A stretch of 56,230 bases of DNA. Origin: Deltaproteobacteria bacterium. GTDB lineage: Bacteria; Myxococcota_A; Polyangia; Haliangiales; JADYYK01. Shown piece after piece: positions 46,098-53,847 of the stretch. Position 1 is the first letter of the stretch, and every line of letters begins with the position of its first letter. A program made the position numbers and the translations under genes. The stretch covers positions 1 through 56,230 of the forward strand of contig JADYYK010000026.1 of the NCBI GenBank assembly GCA_020853705.1, read 5' to 3'. The notes beneath the pieces were generated by a model, which saw only the letters and a list, made by a program, of their open reading frames with translations, did not search any database and had not been told where the DNA came from.

Positions 46098-46518
46098 CGC
46101 AGCGCAGCGTGAAGGTGCGGGTCGGGCGACCTCGCGCCACGTCGAGGTCGTACTCGTCGATGTAGATGGTCAGTTCGTCGTCCAGCGCGTGCAGCGAGCG
46201 GAAACAGAGCTCGCGCAGGTAGCGCGGGTGGAACAGGATGTTCATGGCCAGCCGGGCGCGCTTGTAGCCCGGCGCGGCGGTCGGCACCAGGTCGGCGACG
46301 TCATGACGCACCCCGTCCTTGCGTGCGTACTGGTAGGTCTGCACCACACGCAGGTTCGAGTTGAACATGACGTGGCCATAGCGCAGGTGGGGCAGGCCGA
46401 GGTCGAAGCGACGACCCAGGGTCTTCTGGGCAATGGTGTGGTTGAGCGCGCCGGCCAGCGCCAGCACGATCCAGGCGACGATGAAGACGCGGCGAACGGT
46501 TTTCTTCGCGCGATCCAC
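46072..46518 (-). CDS. small membrane-anchored partner of HTTM protein
   Basis: 148 aa. Basic start and one helix (RVFIVAWIVLALAGALNHTI), then a periplasmic domain: RRFDLGLPHLRYGHVMFNSN, GYKRARLAMNILFHPRYLRE, DDELTIYIDEYDLDVARGRP. Size, topology and a related segment place it beside the protein at 20637-21062. It overlaps the HTTM gene downstream, so both copies of this pair are translationally linked. Confidence 0.72.
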   Translation of the reverse strand: MDRAKKTVRRVFIVAWIVLALAGALNHTIAQKTLGRRFDLGLPHLRYGHVMFNSNLRVVQTYQYARKDGVRHDVADLVPTAAPGYKRARLAMNILFHPRYLRELCFRSLHALDDELTIYIDEYDLDVARGRPTRTFTLRCDVHGLVDR

Positions 46519-46553
46519 GGGTGGTCAGCCAGTCGCCATGATAGCCTGTTTTT

Positions 46554-48503
46554 GTGCGGCTTTTGCGGGCGCTGGTCACCGTGATGGTGCTTGCGGGCTG
46601 TGGCGGGGGCCCGGCGGCGCAGCCGGATCCCGCCAACCCCGGCGGCATCACGCTGACCGACGTGACGCGTGCGGCGTTCGGCGGCTGGCTACCCGCTGGT
46701 CATCCGTCGATCTTCTTCCCGGTCGGCGCCGGCGCCGCGCTCGGCGATCTCGACGGCGACGGGGATCTCGATCTGGTGGTGGCGCGCATCGCCAGCCCGC
46801 CCGCCGGTGTGTCGGAGGGGCCGTCGCTCATGCTGCGCAACGTGACCACGCCGGGCGGCGCCATCCGCTTCACGCGTGACGAGGCGTTCTCGGCGCTGAC
46901 CGCGCGGCGCAACCTCTATGGTGTGGCGCTGGGCGACGTCGATCGCGACGGCGACCTCGACGTCTTCCTGGGCGCCGACGGGCCCGACCTCCTCCTCAGC
47001 AACGACGGCCACGGTGGCTTCACCGACGTCAGCGCCAGCGCCGGGGTCGCCGGGCCGCCCGGTGACGCCACCGCGGGCGGGCTGTTCGTCGACGTCAACC
47101 AGGACGGGCTGCTCGATCTGTACGCCCTGAACTACCACCGGGGGGATGGCCGCACGCCGCTGCCGGTCGACGCCAATCGCCTCTACCTCAACCTGGGCGA
47201 CGGCAGCTTCGTCGACGCCAGCGCGGCCTCGGCCACCGCGAGCCTGGGCGCGACGCACGCGGCGCTGGCCGGGGATCTCGACGGCGACGGCACCCTGGAG
47301 CTGTACCTGGCCAACGACGCGCTGGGCGCCGACGACGGCGGCACCTTCCCGGTCGACGCCCTGTACCGCCGCGACGGCAGCGACATCGACGCCGAGGGCG
47401 TGCCCCGCTACAGCGACGTCGCCGCCGCGCGCGGTATCACCAGCTCGCACCTCAGCATGGGGATCGCGCCGGCGGACTTCGACGCCGACGGCGACCTCGA
47501 CCTGTACGTGACCGACTGGGGGCCGAGCAAGCTGTGGCTGTGGGACGGCGCCCAGCAGCGCTACACCGAGGCCGCGGCGCGCTTCGGCCTCGAGGTCGCG
47601 ACCGCACCCGGCGGCGAGCAGCTCATCTCGTGGGGCGCGCAGGCGCTGGATCTCGACAGCGACGGCGCGCTGGAGCTGCTGGTGGTCAACGGCGATGTGG
47701 TCGATCCGCCGGCGCGCGCGTCGTACCAGCAGGTCGACCTCCTGTACCGGCAGCCGGCCGCGGGCGCGCCCTTCGTGGACATCAGCGCCTCGGTCGGCCT
47801 GCCCGGCGCGCTGGCGACCGGGACCACGCTGCCGGTGACCGGGCGCGGGGCCTTCGCGGGTGATCTGGACGGCGACGGCGATCTCGATGTGGTGCTGGGC
47901 GCCTTCGGCGAGTCGTTCCGCGTCTACGACAACCGCACCCGCACGCGCGGCCACTTCCTGCGCCTGCGCCTCATCGGCAGCGCCAGCGCGCCCGACCCGG
48001 TGGGCGCCGTGGTCAGCGTGACCACCACCGGCGGTCGCGTGCTGACCCGGCAGCGCACCGTGGGCGGCGAGACCTACGGCCAGGGTGACGCGCTGGTCGA
48101 GCTCGGCCTCGGCGACGAGCTGCCCACCATGATCGAGATCGCGTGGCCGAGCGGCCTGCGCCAGCGCGTCGACGGCCTCCCCGGCGTGGTCGCGGGCCGC
48201 GAGGTGCGCCTGGTCGAGCCGTCGTGGCTGGCGCTGTCGGCGCGCAGCGCGACGGCGGCCGACCCCGCTCCGCGCCTGACCATCACCAGCGTCGATGCCC
48301 GCGGCCAGCCGCTGGGCGCTGGCGGCGCGGGTCAGACCGTCAAGGTGACGCGCTCCGACGGGGTCGCCGTGGTGGTCGACGATCACGGCGATGGCAGCTA
48401 CGGCGCCACGCTGCCGCACCCGGGCAGCGCGCGCCGCACCAGGCTCAGCATCGAGCTCGCCGGGCGGACCTTGCCGCTGGCGCCGATGCTCAGCTTCCGC
48501 TGA
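46554..48503 (+). CDS. FG-GAP/VCBS repeat lipoprotein with ASPIC/UnbV-like domain
   Basis: 649 aa from GTG 46554. Signal MRLLRALVTVMVLAGCGGG (lipobox Cys16). At least seven Ca2+-binding FG-GAP loops: GDLDGDGDLDLVV, GDVDRDGDLDVFL, VDVNQDGLLDLYA, GDLDGDGTLELYL, ADFDADGDLDLYV, LDLDSDGALELLV, GDLDGDGDLDVVL, predicting a beta-propeller up to about residue 460. After that a UnbV-like segment follows (GAVVSVTTTGGRVLTRQRTV, ALVELGLGDELPTMIEIAWP), and a last beta domain (VKVTRSDGVAVVVDDHGDGS). This is the CRTAC1-type arrangement. A surface-bound, Ca-stabilised binding protein is likely. Confidence 0.88.
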   Translation: MRLLRALVTVMVLAGCGGGPAAQPDPANPGGITLTDVTRAAFGGWLPAGHPSIFFPVGAGAALGDLDGDGDLDLVVARIASPPAGVSEGPSLMLRNVTTPGGAIRFTRDEAFSALTARRNLYGVALGDVDRDGDLDVFLGADGPDLLLSNDGHGGFTDVSASAGVAGPPGDATAGGLFVDVNQDGLLDLYALNYHRGDGRTPLPVDANRLYLNLGDGSFVDASAASATASLGATHAALAGDLDGDGTLELYLANDALGADDGGTFPVDALYRRDGSDIDAEGVPRYSDVAAARGITSSHLSMGIAPADFDADGDLDLYVTDWGPSKLWLWDGAQQRYTEAAARFGLEVATAPGGEQLISWGAQALDLDSDGALELLVVNGDVVDPPARASYQQVDLLYRQPAAGAPFVDISASVGLPGALATGTTLPVTGRGAFAGDLDGDGDLDVVLGAFGESFRVYDNRTRTRGHFLRLRLIGSASAPDPVGAVVSVTTTGGRVLTRQRTVGGETYGQGDALVELGLGDELPTMIEIAWPSGLRQRVDGLPGVVAGREVRLVEPSWLALSARSATAADPAPRLTITSVDARGQPLGAGGAGQTVKVTRSDGVAVVVDDHGDGSYGATLPHPGSARRTRLSIELAGRTLPLAPMLSFR

Positions 48504-48530
48504 GATCGCGCAAAGCTTGCGCCTCGCGCG

Positions 48531-48563
48531 GCGCGAACCCTTTGCCCGGGTGCTGGCTCTCAC
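48531..48563 (+). promoter_or_regulatory. putative ECF promoter, copy 1
   Basis: GCGCGAACCCT (48531-48541), 12 bp, then TGGCTCTCAC (48554-48563), 18 bp before the DUF2892 ATG. The same two blocks occur upstream of the OsmC gene at 49893-49926. A GAAC-type -35 and a CTC-type -10 at this spacing fit group IV sigma promoters. The ECF gene lies between the two copies. Confidence 0.55.
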
Positions 48564-48581
48564 TGCCACGGAGGTGAGGTC

Positions 48582-48779
48582 ATGACCCAGAACGCGAACG
48601 CGATCGATCGGCTGCTCAGGCTTGCCATCGGTGTGGTGCTGCTGGCGTTGGTCTTCGTCGGCCCCAAGACGCCGTGGGGGCTCATCGGGCTCATCCCGCT
48701 GGCCACCGGCGCGCTCGGCTTCTGTCCGGTGTACCGCCTGATCGGCGTGTCGACCTGCCGGACCAAGCGCGCCACTTGA
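48582..48779 (+). CDS. DUF2892 (YgaP-like transmembrane domain) small membrane protein
   Basis: 65 aa; GGAGG and a second AGG lie before the ATG. Starts MTQNANAIDRLLRLAIGVVL, helix, then TPWGLIGLIPLATGALGFCPVYRLIGVSTC. This matches DUF2892, with the N-x-x-x-x-DR-x-x-R opening and the CP-x-Y...G-x-x-x-C end. The domain forms the membrane part of the sulfurtransferase YgaP in E. coli; here it stands alone. Followed 50 bp later by a Cys-rich protein; preceded by a promoter shared with OsmC. Confidence 0.88.
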   Translation: MTQNANAIDRLLRLAIGVVLLALVFVGPKTPWGLIGLIPLATGALGFCPVYRLIGVSTCRTKRAT

Positions 48780-48829
48780 CGACCACCCACCCCCGTGTGA
48801 ACTGATGACCTGTCTCGAGGAGATGCCTG

Positions 48830-49033
48830 ATGTGTAGACGCGTGACCTGTTCGACCTGCAACAAGCCCACCTTCGCCGGCTGCGGCGCCCACGTCGAGCA
48901 GGTGCTCGGCAACGTGCCGGTCAAGGACCGCTGCGACTGTGGTCAGCGCAAGGCGAGGTCGGCGCCCGCCTCCGCCGATGGCAAGGAGACCGCCGCGCCG
49001 CGCAGCCTGTGGAGCCGCATCACTGGCCGCTGA
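48830..49033 (+). CDS. small Cys-rich cytosolic protein
   Basis: 67 aa; GAGGAG precedes the ATG. MCRRVTCSTCNKPTFAGCGA, then HVEQVLGNVPVKDRCDCGQR. Cys at C2, C7, C10, C18 and a C-x-C pair form a probable zinc or metal site (C-x(2)-C and C-x-C). Small proteins with the start MCR-x-VTC-x-x-C are widespread and of unknown function. Probably co-transcribed with DUF2892 as part of the ECF-linked set. Confidence 0.8.
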   Translation: MCRRVTCSTCNKPTFAGCGAHVEQVLGNVPVKDRCDCGQRKARSAPASADGKETAAPRSLWSRITGR

Positions 49034-49063
49034 TCCTTCACCAAGGCCTCGCCTGCCTCGGCC

Positions 49064-49873
49064 TCACAGCCCCGGCAGCTTGGCGATGGTGTCGCGCAGC
49101 GCGTTCACCACGGCGTCACGCACCGGGCGCGGCACCTCGCCGGCCGGGATGTGCCGACACAGCGACACCGTCCGCTTGAGCACATCACACGAGCGCCGGC
49201 ACTGCTCGCAGCGCTCGAGGTGCGCCTCGATGCGCTCGCACGCCGCCTGATCGATGTCCGACGCCGCATAGTCGGCCAGCTCGGTCGCCAGCGCGGCGCA
49301 GGCCGGCGCGCTGGCCGGGGCGTCCAGCAGCGCCGACAGGTGCGAGCGCAGCTCCATGCGCGCGCGGTGCAGGCGGCTCTTCAGGGCTGGCACGTCGATG
49401 CCGATGACCGACGCCGCCTCGCTGGCCGACAGCCCTTCCACGTCCCGCAGGATGATGACCTCGCGCGCGCTGTCGGGCAGCGCCAGCATGGCGGCCTGGA
49501 TGATCTGCCCCATCTCGTGGGCCTGGGCGCGCTCGTCGGGCGCGCTGGCCTCGGTCGGCACTGCCTGCGCGGCGGCGCCCTCCAGCGACAGGGTGTGGCT
49601 GGGCTCGCCGACGCGGCGGCGGTGCGACTTGATGCAGAAGCTGCGCGCGATCTGGTACAGCCAGGTCGACAGCGCGCCCTCGCCGCGGTAGTCGCCGAGG
49701 TTGCGGAAGGCCGCGGTCAGGGTCTCCTGCAGGATGTCGCGGGCGTCGGACTCGTTGCCACACATGCGCAGGCCAAAGCGGTAGATCTGCTGCTCGTGCC
49801 GCGCCAAGAGCTCGTCGAGCGCGGCGCGGTCACCGGCCTTGGCAGCCTGCAAAAGCTCGAGGTCGTCGGCCAT
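49064..49873 (-). CDS. ECF sigma factor with C-terminal zinc-finger (anti-sigma-like) domain
   Basis: 269 aa from ATG 49873. Region 2 is at about 20-95 (HEQQIYRFGLRMCGNESDAR, DILQETLTAAFRNL, STWLYQIARSFCIKSHRRR). Region 4 is at about 125-185 (LPDSAREVIILRDVEGLSAS, EAASVIGIDVPALKSRLHRA). The final 80 residues contain DQAACERIEAHLERCEQCRR, an H-x(3)-C-x(2)-C site of the zinc-binding anti-sigma (ZAS/zf-HC2) type normally found on a separate protein. So sigma factor and probable redox sensor are fused. No separate anti-sigma gene is adjacent. Flanked by two units with matching promoters, its likely regulon. Confidence 0.9.
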   Translation of the reverse strand: MADDLELLQAAKAGDRAALDELLARHEQQIYRFGLRMCGNESDARDILQETLTAAFRNLGDYRGEGALSTWLYQIARSFCIKSHRRRVGEPSHTLSLEGAAAQAVPTEASAPDERAQAHEMGQIIQAAMLALPDSAREVIILRDVEGLSASEAASVIGIDVPALKSRLHRARMELRSHLSALLDAPASAPACAALATELADYAASDIDQAACERIEAHLERCEQCRRSCDVLKRTVSLCRHIPAGEVPRPVRDAVVNALRDTIAKLPGL

Positions 49874-49892
49874 GCCGCCCGAGTCTAGCAGC

Positions 49893-49926
49893 GCGCGAAC
49901 CCTCCCGCTCGTCGCGTGGCTCTCAC
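49893..49926 (+). promoter_or_regulatory. putative ECF promoter, copy 2
   Basis: GCGCGAACCCT (49893-49903), 13 bp, TGGCTCTCAC (49917-49926), 20 bp before the OsmC ATG. Identical core blocks to the site at 48531-48563, with one base more in the spacer. It overlaps the region upstream of the divergently oriented sigma gene. Confidence 0.55.
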
Positions 49927-49946
49927 GGGCAACCACGGAGGCCGTC

Positions 49947-50402
49947 ATGCCGGCTCGATTCCCGCACAACTATCAGGTTTCTCTCGTCCGCCTGGCCGAT
50001 CACAGCGCCAGCATCGCCAGCGGTGGTGCCACCACGCTCAGCGGCGGACCCCCGGTCCAGTTCGACGGACGCGACGACGTCTGGAGCCCCGAGCAGCTGC
50101 TGGTCGGCGCCGCCAGCCTGTGCCTGATGACCACCTTCGAGGCGGTGTCGCGGCGGGCCCAGCTGGCCATCGACGGCTACCGCTGCAGCGCCGAGGGCAT
50201 CCTCGACAAGACCGCCGCTGGCATCGTGTTCACGCGCATCGACCTCGCGGTCACGCTGACCGTCGCCCCCGAGCACGAGGCGCGCGCGCGCGAGCTGCTG
50301 GCCACCGCCAAGAAACACTGCATCATCTCGAACAGCCTGAAGGCGCCGGTCGAGCTCAGCGTCACGATCGAGGCCCCGCCAGCGCAGCCCGCGCTGCACT
50401 GA
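49947..50402 (+). CDS. OsmC/Ohr-family peroxidase-like protein
   Basis: 151 aa; GGAGG 6 nt before the ATG. OsmC fold: WSPEQLLVGAASLCLMTTFE (first reactive Cys in AASLCLM), and CIISNSLKAPVELSVTIEAP near the end with the second Cys (KKHCIISNSL). The Arg and Glu of the active site are plausible in HNYQVSLVRL and FDGRDDVWSPEQ. OsmC/Ohr enzymes reduce organic hydroperoxides with lipoyl or other thiols. Its promoter matches that of DUF2892, and it starts next to the ECF gene, which suggests thiol or oxidative stress control. Confidence 0.9.
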   Translation: MPARFPHNYQVSLVRLADHSASIASGGATTLSGGPPVQFDGRDDVWSPEQLLVGAASLCLMTTFEAVSRRAQLAIDGYRCSAEGILDKTAAGIVFTRIDLAVTLTVAPEHEARARELLATAKKHCIISNSLKAPVELSVTIEAPPAQPALH

Positions 50403-50441
50403 CTGGCGACGACCAGCGCGCAGCTCAGCTGGCCCGAGCGG

Positions 50442-51329
50442 TCAGGAGCCGCGGTGGCGCCGGCGCATCGCGGCCGCCAGCAGCAGCGCCCCCCGCACCA
50501 GCAGCAGCGCGGGCGCGCCCTCGCGGCCCGCGCCGGTGTCGCAGCCCGCGGCGCCGTCGGCGTTGTGCGCGCTGTCGGGATCGCAGTCGTGATCGACCTC
50601 GTACACACAGTCCAGCGGGCAGCAGCCATCGCCGTCCACGCACTGGGTGTTGACCTCGCACATGCCGGAGTTCCCCGACGGTGACGGCGAGGTGGTCGGC
50701 GACGGCGACGGCCCGACCCCGCCATCGGGCGGGCGCACCACACCGGCGTCGGACCCCGGGGTCACGGTGCCGCCGCTGCCGGGCATGTAGTCGACGGTGA
50801 TGGCCGAGAAGCCGCCGTTGTCGGGCACGGTGGTGTGCGACTCGGTGCCGCGCACCTCGAAGGTCACGCTGCCCTCGTTGTTGCCGCTGGTGCTGGGCGA
50901 GTCCCAGTCGGTCAGCTCCATGCGCAGCTTGTAAGTGCCTTCGGGCATCGGCGTGTCGGCATAGTCGTTCTGCGACCAGGTCACGACGCGCTGCGTGTGG
51001 CTGCTCCGGGTGGCGCCGCTGATGACGTCAGGCATGCCGGCGATGCGGCTGGCGTCGAGGCTGGTGGCCTTCCAGCCGCGCAGATAGACCTCGCGGCGCG
51101 AGCCATACTTCATCAGGGTGCGCACGAACTTGCCGGCGGCGTCCTCGACCCACACCGCGAGCACGTGCTTGGGCGCATAGCGACCATTGCTGGTCTGGCG
51201 CGTCGAGAAGGTCACCGTGACCTTGCCGGTGGCGGCGCGCGCCACGTCGGGCGCCACCATCAACAGAGTCCCCACCACCAGCCCCGCCGCCCCGATTCGC
51301 GCAAGATTTGCGGACCGATTCAGGTTCAT
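50442..51329 (-). CDS. DUF2271 protein with MYXO-CTERM-like tail
   Basis: 295 aa from ATG 51329 preceded by GAGGT. Sec signal (IGAAGLVVGTLLMVAPDVAR, cleaved near ARA). DUF2271 domain about 33-190: GKVTVTFSTRQTSNGRYAPK, HVLAVWVEDAAGKFVRTLMK, REVYLRGWKATSLDAS, GTYKLRMELTDWDSPSTSGN. Then a Pro/Ser linker, a Cys motif (CEVNTQCVDGDGCCPLDCVY), and GCDTGAGREGAPALLLVRGA followed by Arg residues, a MYXO-CTERM layout. DUF2271 proteins often occur with DUF4266/DUF3570 and flavin-transfer genes; here it faces such an operon at 51409. Confidence 0.85.
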   Translation of the reverse strand: MNLNRSANLARIGAAGLVVGTLLMVAPDVARAATGKVTVTFSTRQTSNGRYAPKHVLAVWVEDAAGKFVRTLMKYGSRREVYLRGWKATSLDASRIAGMPDVISGATRSSHTQRVVTWSQNDYADTPMPEGTYKLRMELTDWDSPSTSGNNEGSVTFEVRGTESHTTVPDNGGFSAITVDYMPGSGGTVTPGSDAGVVRPPDGGVGPSPSPTTSPSPSGNSGMCEVNTQCVDGDGCCPLDCVYEVDHDCDPDSAHNADGAAGCDTGAGREGAPALLLVRGALLLAAAMRRRHRGS

Positions 51330-51408
51330 GGGTACCTCGACGGCGCGCAGATTAGCCCTTTCCGAGGCTGTTGCATAGTGCCGCGGATTGGAGCACTGTT
51401 TCGCGGTC

Positions 51409-51966
51409 GTGAAGGTCGTTCTGCCCGGTTTCGCCCTGGTCGCTGGCCTCATCGTGATGGGCCTGGTGGGCGGTTGCATTGGCGACTCGCCCGAGGATCA
51501 GCAGGCCGCGGCGCTGGGCAACCAGCGCGACGGCGATCCCGAGCATCGCCCCGGGCAACCCTGCCTGGCCTGCCACAGCACCGAGTACAGCCCGGGCGGC
51601 GGCGCCTTCGTGCTGGCGGGGACGATCTACATGCGCGCTGGCGACCCCGACTCGGCGGGCGTCGAGGGCGCCGAGGTCATCATGAAGGACAAGGCCGGGC
51701 ACCAGTTCACCGCGCTGACCAACCGCACCGGCAACTTCATGGTGACGGTCGACAGCGCGCTGGACGCGCCCAGCCAGCGCGCGCGGGGGCGGCTGCGCAT
51801 CCCCTGGCAGCCGGTGTTCCCGGTCGAGGTCTCGGTCGGCATCGACGGCGTCGAGAAGGACATGGAGACGCTGATCTGGCGCGAGGGCTCGTGCGCGGGC
51901 TGCCACGTGGGCAGCCAGACCGGCACCGATCACGTGGAGCGGGTGTGGTTCACGGACGCGCCATGA
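51409..51966 (+). CDS. dihaem lipoprotein with carboxypeptidase-regulatory-like middle
   Basis: 185 aa from GTG 51409 (a TTG 21 bp upstream is possible). Signal VKVVLPGFALVAGLIVMGLV then GGC (lipobox). Two CXXCH sites, CLACH near the N-terminus and CAGCH near the C-terminus. Between them is a beta domain of the carboxypeptidase-regulatory type (AGVEGAEVIMKDKAGHQFTA, LTNRTGNFMVTVDSAL). Its TGA overlaps the next ATG (ATGA). First gene of the five-gene operon with DUF4266 and DUF3570; divergent from DUF2271 (79 bp). Confidence 0.82.
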   Translation: MKVVLPGFALVAGLIVMGLVGGCIGDSPEDQQAAALGNQRDGDPEHRPGQPCLACHSTEYSPGGGAFVLAGTIYMRAGDPDSAGVEGAEVIMKDKAGHQFTALTNRTGNFMVTVDSALDAPSQRARGRLRIPWQPVFPVEVSVGIDGVEKDMETLIWREGSCAGCHVGSQTGTDHVERVWFTDAP

Positions 51967-52478
51967 CCCCGGGCGGGCGCGGGCGCGGACCCGGGCGCGG
52001 GCTGGCCGTGGTGCTGGCGGCGCTCGCCGCAGCGGGCGTCGGCTGCGCGTTCGAGGACCAGAAGCAGCTGCAGGTGGCTGCGCGCGGCGAGCAGGGCAAC
52101 TTCGCCACCTATGTGCAGCCGGTGCTGGCGACCAGCTGCGCCAGCCTGGATTGCCATGGCATGGCGGGGCGGCCGCTCAGGCTGTATGCCAAGCATGGGC
52201 TGCGCATGGACGCCGTGCTGCGCGGGCAGGAGGCCAGCGAGGCCGAGCTCTCGGCCAACATCGCGTCCATCGCGGCGCTGGATCCCGACGCCTCGTCGCT
52301 GGAGGACAACCTGCTCCTGCTCAAGCCGCTGGCGGTCAAGGCCGGCGGCATGCACCACGTCGGCGGAGATCTCTGGGCCAACCAGGCCGATCCGGCCTAT
52401 CGCTGTCTGCACGCCTGGCTGCGTGCCGGCGCCAGCGACGCCATCGGCCAGGCCGTCTGCAAGGAGGCTGCACCATGA
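51963..52478 (+). CDS. lipoprotein with CX4CH site
   Basis: 171 aa. Signal RGLAVVLAALAAAGVGCAFE (lipobox Cys). The segment NFATYVQPVLATSCASLDCH G-M-A-G-R-P-L-R resembles the haem region of planctomycete-type cytochromes (Y-V-x-P-x-L...C...CHG) but the spacing is C-A-S-L-D-C-H, i.e. CX4CH. Whether a haem is attached is open. A C-terminal helix pair has HHVGGDLWANQADPAYRCLH, with a His-His and a late Cys. It overlaps both neighbours by 4 bp. Confidence 0.75.
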   Translation: MTPGGRGRGPGRGLAVVLAALAAAGVGCAFEDQKQLQVAARGEQGNFATYVQPVLATSCASLDCHGMAGRPLRLYAKHGLRMDAVLRGQEASEAELSANIASIAALDPDASSLEDNLLLLKPLAVKAGGMHHVGGDLWANQADPAYRCLHAWLRAGASDAIGQAVCKEAAP

Positions 52479-52693
52479 AGAAGCGCGCGCTCGGCATCGC
52501 TCTCGCACTCGGCCTCGGGCTCTTCGGCGGCTGCGCCACCACCAAGCCGTGGCAGCGCGAACACCTGGCCGAGCGCGTGATGGCGCCCGACGGTGACGGC
52601 GAACGCGAGGCGCTGCGCGCGCACATGCTGGGCACCCGCGAGGGCGCGGTCGGCGGCTTCGGCGCCGGTGGCGGGGGCTGCGGTTGCAACTGA
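52475..52693 (+). CDS. DUF4266 small lipoprotein
   Basis: 72 aa; AAGGAGG 6 nt before the ATG. Signal MKKRALGIALALGLGLFGGC (lipobox Cys20), then ATTKPWQREHLAERVMAP and an end GAVGGFGAGGGGCGCN. The W-x-x-x-x-L-A-x-x-x-M start and the GGGGCGCN finish are diagnostic of DUF4266. Its members are almost always next to DUF3570 proteins, as here (10-bp overlap). Function unknown. Confidence 0.92.
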   Translation: MKKRALGIALALGLGLFGGCATTKPWQREHLAERVMAPDGDGEREALRAHMLGTREGAVGGFGAGGGGCGCN

Positions 52694-53847
52694 GGACGCC
52701 CACGCTGCTGCTGGTGACCGCGCTGGCGCTGCTCGCGCCGCGCGCGCACGCCGAGGGCGAGGGCGACTGGCGGGTCAGCTCCGACACCCTGGTGTACACC
52801 GACAGCGACAACGTCCTGGTGGTGACGCCCCAGGTCGCGGTGGCGCATCCGCTGGACGCAGGCGGCGGCGCGGCCAGCGCCCGCGTGGTGGTGGACGTGG
52901 TCAGCGCGGCCTCGGTCGACGTGGTCTCGCAGGCCACCAAGCGCTTCTCCGAGGTGCGCACCGAGGTCGATCTCGGGGTCTCCAAGGCCTTCGGCAAGCT
53001 GGTGCCCGCGCTGTCGTACCGCCACTCCGAGGAGGCCGACTATGTCTCCAACGGCTTCGGGGCCGGCCTGCTGCGCCAGCTGGGCAGCTCCGACACCACG
53101 CTGTCGGTCAACTATGACATCGCCTTCGACGCCGTCGGCTACACCGGCACCGCGTACAGCGCGTTCGCGGAGTCGCTGCGCACCCAGAACCTCAACGCCT
53201 CGCTGACCCAGGTGCTGGGACCGCGCACGCTGCTGCGCGGGATCTACACGCTGACGCACCAGGCGGGCTACATGGCCAAGCCGTACCGCTTCGTGCCCCT
53301 GTTCGACAGCGCCGGCATCGACGCCGCCAAGGCCGCCGGGGTCAGCATCGATCTGTCGAACTTCGATCAGTACCGCCTGTCGGAGCGCCCCGCCGAGCGC
53401 GTGCCCGACATCCGCGTCGGCCATGCCTTCGGGGTGCGTGGGCTGCGCTACCTGGAGTCGCTGCCCGGGTCGCTGCACCTGGATGCCCAGCTGTTCCTCG
53501 ACAGCTGGGGCATTGTGGCCGCCACGCTGGAGCCGGGGCTGTCATGGAAGCTGTCCGAGCGCAGCTTGCTGTCGGGCTACCTGCGCTATTACCAGCAGAA
53601 TGGGGCCATCTTCTGGCGCCGCCAGTATGTCGTGCGCGCCGGCGACCTGGTGCCGCGCTGGCGCACCGGCGATCGTGATCTGTCGCCCTACTACACGGTG
53701 ACCGGGGGCGCGCGCTTCGAGACCCGGCGAGGGCCGCTGACCGGCTATGTCGACGCCAGCGTGATGGACACCGTGTACAGCGACTACATGTTCCTGACCT
53801 CGCGGCTGGCGCTGGTCAGCCAGCTCGGCATGAGGCTGGAGCTGTGA
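52684..53847 (+). CDS. DUF3570 outer-membrane protein
   Basis: 387 aa from TTG 52684 overlapping DUF4266. Sec signal (LRTPTLLLVTALALLAPRAH). The body is a large beta barrel with the DUF3570 opening: YTDSDNVLVVTPQVAVAHPL, VDVVSAASVDVVSQATKRFS, RYRQSHEADY-like YRHSEEADYVSNGFGAGLLR, and a last strand FLTSRLALVSQLGMRLEL. Known as the companion of DUF4266; role not established. Stop overlaps the next GTG (GTGA). Confidence 0.9.
   Translation: MQLRTPTLLLVTALALLAPRAHAEGEGDWRVSSDTLVYTDSDNVLVVTPQVAVAHPLDAGGGAASARVVVDVVSAASVDVVSQATKRFSEVRTEVDLGVSKAFGKLVPALSYRHSEEADYVSNGFGAGLLRQLGSSDTTLSVNYDIAFDAVGYTGTAYSAFAESLRTQNLNASLTQVLGPRTLLRGIYTLTHQAGYMAKPYRFVPLFDSAGIDAAKAAGVSIDLSNFDQYRLSERPAERVPDIRVGHAFGVRGLRYLESLPGSLHLDAQLFLDSWGIVAATLEPGLSWKLSERSLLSGYLRYYQQNGAIFWRRQYVVRAGDLVPRWRTGDRDLSPYYTVTGGARFETRRGPLTGYVDASVMDTVYSDYMFLTSRLALVSQLGMRLEL

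Noticed and set aside
46689..48569. 626-codon minus-strand open frame
   Set aside because: Antisense to the FG-GAP gene, whose Ca-binding loops are unmistakable.
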